Shown: positions 21,345 through 32,090 of the stretch, one piece after another | Numbering within the stretch: the stretch's first letter is position 1 | Layout of the letters: every line of letters starts with the position of its first letter | Source of the DNA: Lepidostoma basale | Taxonomy: Eukaryota > Arthropoda > Insecta > Trichoptera > Lepidostomatidae | NCBI GenBank assembly: GCA_022606425.2 | Contig: JAHDVF020001468.1 | Span: 1,364,001 to 1,428,000, forward strand | Direction: 5' to 3' | DNA length: 64,000 nt | The notes under the pieces: generated by a model | What the model saw: only the letters and a program-made list of their open reading frames with translations | What the model was told of the DNA's origin: nothing | Databases searched by the model: none | Program-made: the position numbers and the translations under genes

Positions 21345-21470
21345 AAAATATTTTAATTTAGTTATTAAATTAATATTCCGCTTAGAATGTTTAAAATAAA
21401 TTCTTATTTTTATAAGGATTAATTATATCTCAATAGAGACGAATATGTAAATTTTTCTGGGAATATAATA
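21345..21470 (+). repeat. repeat B, partial copy
   Basis: Shares TTCCGCTTAGAATGTTT, AAATTCTTATTTTTATAAGG and ATTAATTATATCTCAATAGA with the longer copy at 24040-24303. The 3' half (GTGGCCGAGGCGCTTACAGG) is missing. Confidence 0.65.
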
Positions 21471-21597
21471 CGAGTCGCTACTCATATTATATTCCCTACT
21501 CGCTCGGGAAGCTAAATCGCTACTAAAAATCTAAGCTAAGGCAATTTCATAATTTTATAGATTGAACAAGCTTCGGTGTTTTAATAGCCAACTTTTA

Positions 21598-21955
21598 TTT
21601 CTTAATCTTCTTCTTCTTCTTCTTCTTCTTCTTCAGCCTGTATTGACCGTCCACTCCCGGCCTCCTTTCGCATTTTCCATTCTCTTCTATTCTGAGCGAT
21701 CCGCATCCAGGCACTTCCCGCACTTCTCCGGACATCGTCGCGCCAACGCAACTGTGGGCGCCCAACTCCACGCTTTGCCGTCCTTGGCCACCAGCACAGC
21801 AGTCGCCTTGTCCACTTTTCATCTGGATCGCGAACGACATATCCCGCCCATTGCCACTTGAGGGTTGCGGCCATCTTGATAACATCGGAAACCTTTGTCC
21901 TGAATCTTATGTCCTCATTTCTGAGTCTGTCCCGTAAACTGATACCCAACATGGC
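21598..21955 (-). pseudogene. LINE C-terminal fragment (LINE-2-like)
   Basis: A 116-residue frame on the minus strand: MLGISLRDRLRNEDIRFRTK, TLKWQWAGYVVRDPDEKWTR, AKRGVGRPQLRWRDDVRRSA, SAWMRIAQNRREWK, then a (GAA)n run. The acidic 'EEEEEEE' end is the translated microsatellite tail (plus strand TTCTTCTTC, 21606-21633) and not protein. This is the C-terminal part of an RTE-like LINE, truncated before the reverse transcriptase. The frame is intact, suggesting a relatively recent copy. Confidence 0.85.
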
Positions 21956-22088
21956 TCTCTCTCATTGCTCTCTGAGTGACTCTTAGCTTCTTAGCTTTCT
22001 TAATTTGGCGGATTTTTTTTTAAAGTCTAATACCAAAGATTTCAATCAATGATATTAGAATTTATTTTACAATCTTCAATATGAGCAG

Positions 22089-22197
22089 AAAATAGCTCAT
22101 TATTATGAAGAAGGAATCTGGTCGTGTCCAGGCTCGAACCCAAGTCCCCTGAATCAGAAGCCAAGCGTTCTATCCCCTAGACCATCACCCGGTTTTA
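22089..22197 (-). repeat. tRNA-like sequence (SINE head or tRNA pseudogene)
   Basis: The minus strand has an A-box-like TGGTCTAGGGG (22184-22174) and a perfect B box GGTTCGAGCC (22140-22131) at the right spacing for polymerase III. The acceptor, anticodon and T stems do not pair properly, so a working tRNA is unlikely. Downstream CTTCATAATAATGAGC could be a SINE tail. Confidence 0.55.
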
Positions 22198-23035
22198 TTA
22201 TAATTTATTTTATTTTTTAGCAATGCTAAGAGTTAATAGTTTCGTTTTCAAGGGGTGTTATTTTTTTGCTCTTAGGAGGCGATAAACTAAATAAGGTTAA
22301 CAAGCTGCGGGTTAGTCAATTAATTAGTTTGTTATATGAATAATACCCGACTGATGAATGCTGATACATACAAACATATGATTTGCGTAATAATGTTTTT
22401 TTCATGAGTACCTACGTCACCATCCGACAATTGATTGTCGCGAATGATTACACTACTTACTTATGCATGTGTCTGGAATGGTACTAACGCACGCAATACC
22501 CGCGATGCTAGCCCGTTTCCATTGAATTATTAACGATTTTAGTTATTTTAATCGGCTTAGACATCAGACCCGCTTGTTACCCGACCTCATTAGCGGCGCC
22601 GAGGAGGAACTCTAGCGGGAGCTTCTGGTACTTATTGCATGGAAATGTTTGCAGCAAAATTTCAAACCATTCGTTTTTGTTTTACATTTCAATCATTTGT
22701 TTCAATTTATATGATTTTTTTTATCATTCTTGTAGAGTTGTTTCAAAATGGCGCCCACGGGCGGCTGTCATTTGAAGCTTCTCACAAAAAAATTAAATTT
22801 CTGCATTTTGGCAATCCTTTCAGATTAAAAACAGCTCCATATACAAGTATATGCATCATCATGTGTGGTTTATTGTTTTTTATTGGTGCACACTCTCATA
22901 CTCTAATTGTACATCGCTCTGCACGCCTTCCCATCAGCCAGCCAATTAAAATGACAACCTCCGGTGCCGCCGCCACAGTTCCTGACCATCGTAATCGCTC
23001 GCTCTCCATTTTGCCGTTGCTACCATCTTCCTGAC
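22198..23035. other. no gene seen
   Basis: Mostly single-copy. The plus-strand frame at 22639-23034 (131 codons) is Phe/Ile-rich, has no recognisable domain, and I do not support it as a gene. Confidence 0.4.
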
Positions 23036-23165
23036 CCGCTGCCATATCTAAGTCTGCTGGCGTTCCTCGGACGCCTCCATCCCTTGCTTCTCCTGCCGCC
23101 TCCTCCTGCACCGCAGCCTCTCCCTGTCCTGCCGCCTCCTCCTGCCCCGCCGCCGCCATCGCTGC
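23036..23165. repeat. GC-rich low-complexity minisatellite
   Basis: Short units of CCTGCCGCCTCCTCCTGC type repeat irregularly at 23090-23155. Translation on either strand gives Pro-rich or Ala/Glu/Gly-rich strings that reflect the repeat, not a protein. Confidence 0.7.
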
Positions 23166-23229
23166 CTACCTGCTGTTTACTCAACGCTTCATGCCTAAAC
23201 CTTTCCTTTCCACTATCCTTATCCCATCC

Positions 23230-23615
23230 TGTATCTCAACCCCATTGCCATATCGGTCCCCACCCAAGGGCACCGGCCCACGCCCAAGGCCACTCTTGTC
23301 TCACTTGGTTCCATATCCAGGACCAACCGGCCCCACCCAAGGCCACTCCCTGTCACCGTCCCTCGGTCTCCACCCAAGACCTCGGCCCCTTTCCAAGGTC
23401 ATCCCCAACCCCTCCACACTCCACCCTACCCGGGTAGTCAGGTCCAAATATCGGACACAACCCACTACATCCTCCAAGTAACCCTCCCCTCACCATCCAA
23501 CAATATCCAACTTCATCTCCAAGAAAGAAATTTCCAACATGTGGGGGAGCAATAGCCTTCGGGCTGGTACTCCCGAAAAGACAATATCCAAGATCATTCT
23601 TGTAATGATGCTGTT
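23230..23615. repeat. pyrimidine-rich repeat F, copy 2
   Basis: The better preserved of two copies (see 17170). Contains CCAAGGCCACTCCCTGTCAC, CTACCCGGGTAGTCAGGTCC, ACAATATCCAAC and GGGGGAGCAATAGCCTT, ending near CCGAAAAGACAATATCCAAG. It is followed by unique AT-rich sequence. Confidence 0.65.
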
Positions 23616-23764
23616 GTATTATAATGTATCATTAACCTTTTATGAAGCCGTTAATTACAGATCGAAATATCAACACACGATTTTAGTTCCTTTAGGCAAT
23701 AGAGCTATATTTTTTTAAGATTCTTAAAAAAATCGAGGCAATAACGCTGTGGATTTTCATTGTG

Positions 23765-23965
23765 ATGATTTTAAGACAATCTAATGATTTTACTGAAATC
23801 TCTTGATGGAATTTAATTTTAAATAATAATGAAATATAACGATAATAAAAAACGTCGTTTTATTTCATTATTATTAACGAATTATTTTACCATTTTAGAA
23901 TTAGTTACATGTTTCGAAGATATTCTTACAAATATCGTCATCGGGAGAACGATATAAACTGTGAA
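23765..23965 (-). repeat. inverted fold-back segment with hammerhead-like core
   Basis: On the minus strand TATATCGTTCTC precedes CCGATGA, a C, stem GATATT/AATATC with loop TGTAAG, then TTCGAAACATG. The left part (23768-23880) is the inverse of the segment ATCAAGAGATTTCAGTAAAA shared with 3440 and 45560. The same head is found at 63080 with a different but still complementary hairpin. Confidence 0.65.
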
Positions 23966-24039
23966 CGTATAGTAGATGCGGAATATTTTAAGTAAATAAA
24001 ATTAAAAATAGAAAGGAAAAAAATGAGTGTTTTTTTTTT

Positions 24040-24303
24040 AGTTTTAAATTAATATTCCGCTTAGAATGTTTCAAATAAATTCTTATTTTCACAAGGATTA
24101 ATTGTATCTCAATAGAGACGAATATGTATTTTTTTCTGGGAACAGAATATGAGAATATGGTGGTTCCAGATATCAGAATATCAGAATATGGTGGCCGAGG
24201 CGCTTACAGGACTTATGACCTGTCATTGGTTGGGTTGAGCGATCGCTTTATGTTTAACAACATTCCCCATTCCGCCCTTCTTACGACCACCACGTCTGAC
24301 TAA
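24040..24303 (+). repeat. repeat B, longest copy
   Basis: Contains TTAATATTCCGCTTAGAATG, TTGTATCTCAATAGAGACGA, GTGGCCGAGGCGCTTACAGG, ACTTATGACCTGTCATTGG and ATTCCGCCCTTCTTAC. Other copies at 21345, 45762 and 58000. GTGGCCGAGGCGC faintly recalls a tRNA A box, but no good B box follows, so I call it an unclassified retroposon-like repeat. Confidence 0.7.
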
Positions 24304-25182
24304 TTTTTGGAAGATGTATATATGCTAGGATGCTGCACTTATCTTCACATTTTTTTTAGTTCACTCTACACTAGCGTCTTCTATTAAGATTGGGATGGGA
24401 TGGGACTATTTATCCCATTTTATACGTTACATAATATAAAATGAGATCCCTTAGTCAAATATGTGGTTAATCTTTGTATAATGTAGCATTAATTTTCAAT
24501 TCATATAAATTATGCAAGACGAATAAAAGCGTCACGAACAAAATAATTAACAAATCACCAAGATGGTTTGAACTCGAGGAGAAGGAATAAATAAAGTGTA
24601 TAGTTAACGTGTAAAAAATGTTCAAATGTCATTTTGGATATCCAATCGACTACATCTATTCAAGCGAGGGCTCCTTTTACTATGTATTATTTAACCCCTT
24701 TCAGATGTAACTTCACAAGGATTTCATCACACAATCGTTGTTTGGTCTCCATTGACGTCAGCGATTCAACACGTGTCACATTACGGAGTGCGCGAACTCA
24801 TAAATTATTATACAAGTCCCTTGAACATTGAACATCGCCAACAAAAATTATTTCACAATTGTGACTTTTAACATCGTTCACGCACGGTCTGCCCTTGTAT
24901 GCCCTCATTCTTAAACGTTCTTTTGGTCCTTATTTACTTTATAGGAATAAAACAATTTCGCCCTTTACAAATATACTACATTTTGTCACCTACGCATTTC
25001 TCTATAGAAATTCCGATGTTTTTGTAACCGACAGGTTATATGCGCGTATTTTTGGTATACCTACTTTTAACTCGTATTAAAAATAGATTTCATAAATATA
25101 TTAAAACATCACCTCTTCTCGTTGAACCATAGAATAGGTCACATTCTGTTATGGCGATCTAATTTTACGATTTCATGGCTAA
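24304..25182. other. no gene seen
   Basis: AT-rich, single-copy by inspection. At 24425-24590 a few phrases (ATGAGATCCCTTAGTC, AAGATGGTTTG) look like a very old RTE-1 copy in plus orientation. Confidence 0.45.
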
Positions 25183-25184
25183 TA

Positions 25185-25485
25185 TAACGAACTAACCATT
25201 ACGCCGTTGCACCGTAGGGGGGTAGGCAGAGATAAAGGACCGCCATTCTGCTCTATCCTAACATACCCCCCGTCTGCTTCTTTTCATTAATACATCATTA
25301 CATGTAAACTCGTCGATTTTTCCTACTTCGAAAGTAGCTGTCTTTTAATAATGTATTAATTTGGTCGTGCCATGCTTTCCTCGGTCGTCCTAGGCTTCCC
25401 TTTCTACCTTCACTGCTTCTATACAACTTTTTAACCATTCTCCCCTCATCTATTCGTTTCATATATTCAAACCATCTCAGTGATG
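25185..25485 (-). pseudogene. RTE-1b LINE fragment, old
   Basis: The plus strand shows AACTAACCATTACGCCGTTG, then the reverse of the RTE-1 end, and RPRKAWHDQINTLL-type coding on the minus strand up to SLRWFEYMKRIDE near 25470. Several indels; no frame over 40 codons survives. Confidence 0.75.
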
Positions 25486-26965
25486 CTATTAATAGAATAA
25501 TTCTTATATACCCATTATTTTGTCGATACCACTTCTTCTAGGTATCAATATTTTTCTTGACAATAAAATCCGTTTTTTTTGTGTTATTAAATGTTTTTTT
25601 CGACAATGATATTATCGTCCCTATTCACCGTTTAATATTGATGAAATCTAGCAAAGCGAAAGATGTCACCCCCAAAAAATACTAATAAACTTTTAATAAA
25701 CATACAATTTCCTCAACGTTAAATACTCAAATTATTTGACTGATGTCGTAAAAACTAATAATTTTGGTATTTGAAATTACATGGTAGAAGTTCATTGTAA
25801 ATAATTAAAATAAAAAAAATGTAATATCAATTTTTAAATGTACACTTAGTTAGAATCCACTAATGTTTGTGTCTTGTAAAAGACTACAAATAAAATGACT
25901 TACCACCACTTCGTTATATTGAAAGCTTAAAAAGAGAGGATGGACCGCCAAATTCTTTAGTACGATTTCGTCGATTTTTAACATGACTGATATTTAAAAT
26001 TGTAAATCATTTCCCCCCTATCAACGATTTCACGCCAATTTCACACCATTAGAGTATAATTTCTTCGCGTTTGAAACTTGATTACACAAATATTTAGAAA
26101 ACATTTGTCAAAGACATTGTTTTCCAAACTTATTTTCCCCGCGGCTACCTCCTTTGAGGAAAAAATGTGTCTCCATAATACCATGTAGTGAATGTTAAAT
26201 CAGATGAATGAGTTTAATTTCTGTGAGCTTTGTACTCGTATTATGTCGGCTTTTAATCATCCGAAAGCTTTTTTTGTGAGTTTGTTTAACACAAAGGGGA
26301 CGGTAATAATGTTTTTATGCCAACCCCTTCATATAAATGGTTTATTTAAGCAGATTTTCCCTCATTTTGTGTAATGAAACATCTGCTAATCTAAGTTTGC
26401 TTCTACGTTTAAATAATCTTTTTTATTTCCACCTGTTTGGTCGCCTTTTTTTAAATACTTGTGTTAAATTAAGAGAACCCTGGCATAATATAATCGTTAT
26501 TAATAATTATATTAGACTTTTGTTTTATTTGTGTGTTTTAAAAATCGTGAACATTATAAATTTAAATTAAAAAAATTATACTATATATTTCATTTTTTTT
26601 TTTGTATTTTATTCAATTAAATACACATTTTAGGTATTTATATATTGTTTGAAAAATTGCGTTCCCAAGAGTTATATTATTTGGGAGAGTAGTTATGTGA
26701 AACACGTCACTTCCATAATATGTAATAAAACTTGCAGATATCGTATGTTTCCACTACCTAAGACCCGACCACATTAGACGTTACTTTTGACCACATAATA
26801 TAAAGCCAAGCGTTCACTAGCAATAAAACATCCCAAAGTTAACTTGTACAAGGGCTTTCTACTCCTGATACACTTCACTTCAACTTCAAGTCGGCATGTG
26901 AAGGTTGCGACAAATTACACGAGATACAAAACTTATAGAAGTCGACTTGCAGAGAGTGTTAACAC
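25486..26965. other. AT-rich, little recognisable
   Basis: No gene seen. At 25930-26005 (AGAGAGGATGGACCGCCAAA, TCGTCGATTTTTAACATGAC) there is a faint minus-strand RTE-1 remnant. The rest shows no repeat known from this window. Confidence 0.4.
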
Positions 26966-26967
26966 AG

Positions 26968-27480
26968 TTGAAGCCTTATTCTTTCTCAAGAGGGATTGGC
27001 CCCCTGCGAGGTCGATTCCCAGCTGTCGATCCATTCTTTTGATGGGGTCGGGGTCGTCTGCCTTGGGGTTGGCCGTGCAGCGCAGGTGAGGGAGTCTAGA
27101 TGGATCCATTCTCCTCAGGGTACGGCTATAGCGGAGTGAACACCTGGCGAACCAACGTATGGCGTACTATGGCTCCGGCCACACTCTTCGCTTCGCGCCA
27201 CAGTGCGTGATCACAGGCCACCAGTGTCTTGGCTCCTACTCTGGCACTCCGGTGTGGCCGTACCCCCACGGGTGCATGCTAATGTCTTCTTCTTTGCCTC
27301 TCCCAGTTAATGACATTATCGACTTATTTCATTTTTTCTTTCATTCCTCATTCAGTCACACAGTATCTCGCCAAATATGTTCCTGCCACTACATTTACAA
27401 AAATCGCGCTCAGAGTGCCAGAAATGAAGACACTCAGAAACAATTCTGGCAATACACTGCCTGACAGTGAAAGACACTTG
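26968..27480 (-). pseudogene. LINE-3 fragment with a MITE inside and an inverted 5' piece
   Basis: The minus strand at 26970-27118 reads RRMDPSRLPHLRCTANPKAD, then RQLGIDLAGGQSLLRK. It is cut at 27119 by a 150-bp MITE and resumes at 27269. At about 27405-27470 the homology is on the plus strand instead (ARVPEMKTLRN, GNTLPDSERHL), which is the more upstream part of the same LINE lineage in reversed orientation. That arrangement matches a 5' inversion during LINE insertion, now decayed. Confidence 0.7.
27119..27268. mobile_element. GGGTACGG MITE, copy 1
   Basis: Begins GGGTACGGCTATAGCGGAGT and ends with the inverse of GGGTACGGCCACACCGGAGT. Comparison with the uninterrupted LINE-3 copy at 12412 (TTCCTCACGTGTGCAT) shows it interrupts CTCCTCA and CGGGTGCAT. 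Only CA is visible as a possible duplication. A second copy at 42784-42955 lies in the opposite orientation. CAGGG at the edge would fit hAT, but no 8-bp duplication is seen. Confidence 0.8.
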
Positions 27481-27539
27481 CAGAATTTAATAAACGGAAG
27501 GTTTTATACTATCCTTCAAGTTATTTAAACGCATATCTC

Positions 27540-28060
27540 TTACAACCTTCTTCTTCTTCAGGCTATTCCCGTCTACTCCTGTACAAAGACCTCCCTCATT
27601 TGCTTCTACGTCACTATCAGTGGCGGTACTCCCATAGAAGCCCAGAAGCCCGGCTTGCGTAAGAAATTTTGAATCAAACCCCCCCAAATCTAAGTAATCA
27701 TGCCCCCTCATAAACCAACAACCCACCAAATCATTTTCCAACAATGTTCCCATCAGACATAAGAAGAATAGCCACAAGAGCTGAACCTCTGTAAAACAGA
27801 AAAGGTTTTGATTCATAATTTCTTACGCAAGCCGGGCTTCTATGGGAGTACCGCCACACGGTCACTATGTATCTTGCTGACTGTATCCAGGTTATTCCGA
27901 CGTGTCGGCTTAGGTCATCCTTTCACCGTAGCTGCAATCGCCCTGCCCTTCTTTATGCGGTCCGTGGTCTCCAAGTCAACAGTATTTTTGTATGTTTTTC
28001 GTCCGAACTTCTGGTTACGTGATCAGCCCACTCTTAGCCATGACCAACCGAGCTTCTACA
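27540..28060 (-). pseudogene. LINE-2-like C-terminal fragment split by a hAT-type MITE
   Basis: The minus strand at 27869-28060 reads WADHVTRSSDEKHTKILLTW, RPRTA, stop, RRAGRLQLR, stop, KDDLSRHVGITWIQSARY. It continues across the MITE (27618-27860) into 27540-27609, which ends in a GAAGAAGAAG tail (plus TTCTTCTTC at 27546). Two stops show decay. The lineage is close to the copy at 21598. Confidence 0.8.
27618..27860. mobile_element. hAT-type MITE with 8-bp target duplication
   Basis: GTCACTAT lies at 27610-27617 and again at 27861-27868. Between them the element starts CAGTGGCGGTACTCCCATAG and ends with the inverse, ACTCCCATAG reversed to CTATGGGAGTACCGCCAC. The inverted arms are about 50 bp. 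An 8-bp duplication and CAGNG ends are hallmarks of hAT. The 130-bp interior has no coding frame. Almost identical arms suggest a young copy. Confidence 0.92.
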
Positions 28061-28668
28061 ATTTAGTTATTATGGTTTTTGTATGTCTCTGAAATGATTA
28101 ATTAAATTCATTTATACCAAAAATTTCTCACCGGAAACGGTCCGGCTGGCGGCATTGGATGTACAGTGTGCAGGTCGTGTAGTTTAGTGAGGGCGAGCTC
28201 CATCGGCACTAAATGGCCTGCTTTGTCCAGGAGCAAAGAATCCCAGACAGTTCGCAGGAAGTACACTGTGTTCCGAATGTTGCTATAATACCGAATGCGT
28301 ATTTACAGAAGACGTCATTTTTAAAATATCCTTTACCTGTCGATTTTTCAGTGCGCGTATATTTTGTATTTAAGTTTTACTTGATTTGTCAAATCATAAA
28401 ATTTACTTACCTTTTTGTTTTGCATTCTGAATTGTATAAATATTTTAATTTAAAATTTACACATAGTATTGTAATGAATATTTTATTTAGAATTGTTGAC
28501 AAAATAAATTCGTATGCAATATATTTTATTCCAGCTTAAAAAAAAAGTTATTTTACAATATATTTCTTTAACTATCAAAGAGACAAGAGGAGCGTTAATA
28601 TATTTTATTTAACCTTTGTAACTGATTTCTACTTAAGTTTCATGTAGTAATTTAACATTGTAATACAA
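28061..28668. other. no gene seen
   Basis: AT-rich single-copy sequence, with a GC-richer patch at 28130-28220. No coding frame supported. Confidence 0.4.
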
Positions 28669-28670
28669 TT

Positions 28671-28890
28671 ACCTTAGTAGCCGAGTGGTAAGTGCATTGA
28701 CTGCCACCCCGAAGGTTCCGGGTTCGATTCCCGGCGAGGGTAGTGTGATTATCACACTGTCTTTGGTCTAGTGTAGAATTCACGTGACAATAAAATGGCG
28801 ATAGATTAGCTACCTATCACATGCCATACATCGATTTGGCTCATGCTGTCATGATGTAAAGAGCGATTCAACAAAATAATAATAATGATA
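28671..28890 (+). repeat. tRNA-derived SINE, full length (3' type 1)
   Basis: The head contains an A-box-like TAGCCGAGTGG (28677-28687) and a perfect B box GGTTCGATTCC (28721-28731). The body continues with ATTCACGTGACAATAAAATG and TACCTATCACATG, and ends ATGTAAAGAGCGATTCAACA before a (AAT)n tail. Internal polymerase III promoter and short repeat tail define a SINE; mobilisation would depend on a LINE in trans. Confidence 0.9.
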
Positions 28891-28959
28891 AGTTGCGAAA
28901 TTTTTATGAATTAAATCTCGTTTTTTTTCACTTTCAAGTTTATTTTTCTTGATATGTGA

Positions 28960-29050
28960 CGATGTAAAGAATTTTATATCGTTTTCCCGCTGATGAAAAC
29001 ACAAAAGTGTAAAAAACGGTGTTATAATTCGTAAAATATCATCATTTTGG
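28960..29050 (+). repeat. hammerhead-like motif, decayed
   Basis: ATATCGTTTTCCCG precedes CTGATGA (28990-28996), then AAACACAAAAGTGT can form a hairpin. The GAAAC box is eroded to AAAAACGG. The head is the same as at 23941, 51985 and 63080. Confidence 0.55.
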
Positions 29051-29088
29051 AATTCTACCTTAAGTTTTAAAGTTATAAAGTTTATTAA

Positions 29089-29315
29089 GTAACTAACCAT
29101 CACGCCATTTCCCCGTAGAGGTAGGCAGAGAGGATGGATCGCCATAATGCTCTGTCCTGGCATACCTCTCGGGCTTCCTCTACATTCATACATCGTACCA
29201 TGCACGCACGTCGATTATTCCGACTTCGAATATGGCCGCCTTTTAGTAATTGATTAATTTGGTCATGCCATGTTATCCTCGGTCGTCCTCGGCATCTTTT
29301 TCCCTACTTTCCTTG
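29089..29315 (-). mobile_element. RTE-1b LINE, 227-bp insertion with target duplication
   Basis: TAAAGTTTATTAA (29076-29088) and TAAAGTTTACTAA (29316-29328) flank the copy, a 13-bp duplication with one difference. Coding phrases on the minus strand are QLIKGG-type 'NQLLKGGHIRSRNNRRACMV', RCMNVEEAREVCQ and the family end with Met for Thr; the tail is short (GTTAGTT). Only the last 220 bp of the LINE were inserted. Confidence 0.88.
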
Positions 29316-29329
29316 TAAAGTTTACTAAA

Positions 29330-30895
29330 TTCATTTATTTGTACTTTGAAATTCTGAAACATTAAAAATAAATTAACAAGACATTGAGTCCAACACCGAT
29401 TATATACTATGAATAATTTGAGTCCAACGCTTTGGGGACACACTGTGCTTCCTGTGAACCGGCGCAGGTGAGTTCCCTTTAAATTACCGCCTAAATGGGA
29501 GGAAATCGCAATTATTTCTCAACTGGACTATTCAAAGCTGCTGACAGATCTGCCCTCAAGGGCCTCCCGACTTTGTGTAGTCTGCTTTCAATTTCCTATA
29601 CTACTCCGCAATTATCTTGATTCATTCATCCGACTCACGGGTGCCTGTTTTACGTGTTTAGAGTGGTTTTAGCTTACTCAAATGCCTACTAAATCCTTCC
29701 AAACAGTATATTTTTACTCTAAAAACAAAATCTTTTTGTATAGTATATTTTCAAATGGCATATATGATAATGCCTTAGCAAGACGAAACATAAAATAAAT
29801 TAAAACTTCTAGAAAATATACGTTTTTGTTCAAATAAATGATTTAATATGAAGTTTTCCACCAATGTTCAAGAATCAATAAATAATTTTTCTTATTTATT
29901 TATTTTTATTTTTCATTTATTTATTTAAACATATCAAAAGCATCACTGTCGCGCTTACGATAAACGCATCAACTAAGGTTTTTGTCGAAATTGAGTTATT
30001 ACAATAGCTGGTATCAGGAATACGAGATCTGCAACTTTCTCAAAGTGACATTTCATGATTTCTTCATTTTCTCGGTTTTTCAGTTTTCATAAACGCATAT
30101 TAACTAATACTTCGAGTACAGTTTTACTTATCCAGAACGCGCTAGCTGTAGTTGGTACAGACATGTTTTCTAGCATTCAATAGCTTCTTAGCCATAAATG
30201 CACTATGTTTGAGGAATCGCACTAATTTTACAAGATTTTACAATATTTGTATTCAAATAGCTATTTTCCTTAAAATAAATGCATTATGTGATGTAGTTGC
30301 ACTTATCATAATTATGTATTGTTGAAGAATTGAGGTATTAGCTTACTATATAAAATGCATTAAATTGATTTACTAAGCATAAATGTTTGTTTATTTTTTA
30401 GTATTCTTAACCCCTTTCTCTTTGTTATAGTATAACTTTCATGTTGGTATCTTATCTAGTTCGTGAGATACAAGCAAAATAAAAAGTTTAAACGCGTTTT
30501 TCTCGAAAAGCGTCAAACCCTAGTTAATGCGTTTATCTTAAGTGCGGCAGATCACAGAACTACTTTCTAATATACCAATGATACAAAATATTATTAATAA
30601 AAAGTCAGAGACACAATAGTAAATAATACATAATGAAATGATATGATGAATTCACAATAATAGCACCTTCCTCAGGTCAACTACACTATCACAAAATACG
30701 TCGACCTCCGAGGTGACACGACTTAGCAAAGATATTGCTCAACCTATCGACATAACCATTGGCAGGTTGGTTCTGTCTGTTCATCGTGGAAGATAAAACA
30801 ATATGTGGCCCCTTTGTTAAAGATCAAATAATCTACATATAATATAGTATAGTATAGATCAGGGACGAACAGACCTAGGTACTTCACTCAGGATT
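29330..30895. other. mostly single-copy sequence with a fold-back remnant
   Basis: At 29700-29850 there is a degraded family D element: AAACAAAATCTTTTTGTATA, loop ATAATGCCTTAGCAAGACGA followed by AACAT, and arm TTAAAACTTCTAGAAAATAT. The remainder, including a GC-richer stretch at 29440-29660, shows no known repeat and no coding frame I can support. Confidence 0.5.
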
Positions 30896-30899
30896 TCTG

Positions 30900-31403
30900 A
30901 GTTGTGAGTCTATCCAAAAAAGTCACGATGACAGTGCAAAATGTTGTTCTTATACCGACCTTAAGCATGGAAATAAAGCATGGAACTGGCATAATAAGGA
31001 TGAAAGTAGAATAACTGCTGTACAAATGAGAACTCTCAGACCAACGTGTGCAAATCTGTATATGATAAAATGCAAATATAAGAAGCGACTGCAGTACGAA
31101 AAAGAGCGTTATGAGCGAAATGAATAGTTCATTAAGATGGATAAAAAGAATGAATTATGAAAAGTACGTGAAGAAAACAAGAATGTTAGAGATATGACAG
31201 AAGCAATAAATAGGAGAAGGCCGAAGAAAACGCGACACCATCAAAGCAATCAATTTTTTAGTGTTGACCACTTGAGGACTCAGAGAAATCGATGTGCGTG
31301 CATGCAACATTGTATTATGAAGATTGGGTAGACGAAAAAGTATGTCAGAAAAAATCAAGTGTGGCCGTCTATTATTTCTGCCTATCGGTGGTTAGTTAGT
31401 AAC
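30900..31403 (+). pseudogene. RTE-1a LINE fragment, decayed
   Basis: Collinear with RTE-1 from VQNVVLIPTLSMEIKHGTGI (normally AVHNGVLLPTLMYGSEAWNW) through MRTLRPTCANLYMIKC, 'RPKKTRHHQSNQFFSVDHL' and RTQRNRCACMQHCI to CTGCCTATCGGTGGTTAGTT. Many substitutions and indels, no frame above 40 codons. An old copy. Confidence 0.75.
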
Positions 31404-31922
31404 TAGGCTACGATATATTTTCATAAGAAATATCCATCAATACATCTTTTAATCTTGTTCTATTTCTTAGAACTCGCTTTCCGCGGTGTTGCCATGATGT
31501 CTGGGAGCTTTTGAACTTCCATTTTCCAAGTTTCCTCCTAGAGTTTCTAAGCGGTATCAAAACAAGAAAGTTCCCCAACAACCAACTAAGAGAAACTTTT
31601 CTTTCGATCCTCTTTTGATTATTGGCGTGTGTTCCCTCTGCTGCTGGCTGACGGGGAAATCTGAAACGGGGATATTCAACAAGGTCTTTACGCTTTTCAG
31701 GTTAATTTGTCCAAATAAGTTTGGCTAACGAAGCTGACGATTCACGGGTACCTGCGAGCTTGAAAACTCTCGCTCTTAACGTTAAGTATGATAGCAATTA
31801 TCTATATATTTGTTATTGAATCTTGAAAAATGATATAAAACTCCATATCACACAATAAATACATATGAAAAATCAGTTTTATAGTATTTTATTTTATGAT
31901 AATAAATTATTATTTATTATTC
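31404..31922. other. no gene seen
   Basis: Single-copy by inspection. The block 31450-31780 has balanced base composition but no conserved frame or splice pattern. Confidence 0.4.
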
Positions 31923-31924
31923 AG

Positions 31925-32085
31925 ATGGCCTTCGTTACAGAGTGGCAACAGCTATTACTACGACACCGAAGGACCCGGTTTCGATTCCCGGCGATGACAT
32001 GTGTAAAAAAATTCTCACGGTGTCTTTGGTGTGTCAATAAAATTCACGTGACAATAAAAATGGCGATAGGCTAGTTACCTATCAC
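31925..32085 (+). repeat. tRNA-derived SINE, 5' part
   Basis: CCTTCGTTACAGAGTGGCAA, B box GGTTTCGATTCCC (one extra T), TTCACGTGACAATAAAAATG and CCTATCACA. The copy stops at TATCACACATAG, where fold-back family E begins, so the 3' half is absent. Confidence 0.8.
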
Positions 32086-32090
32086 ACATA

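Noticed and set aside
21595..21640. Acidic poly-Glu or Lys-rich protein ends
   Set aside because: These are the (GAA)n LINE tail read as protein.
22964..23481. Pro-rich plus-strand frames of 96-157 codons
   Set aside because: They follow a GC-rich minisatellite and pyrimidine-rich repeat F; the frame is not conserved in the other copy at 17170.
28671..28740. Functional tRNA gene
   Set aside because: The boxes are good, but the head is shared by several dispersed copies with a common non-tRNA body, so it is a SINE.
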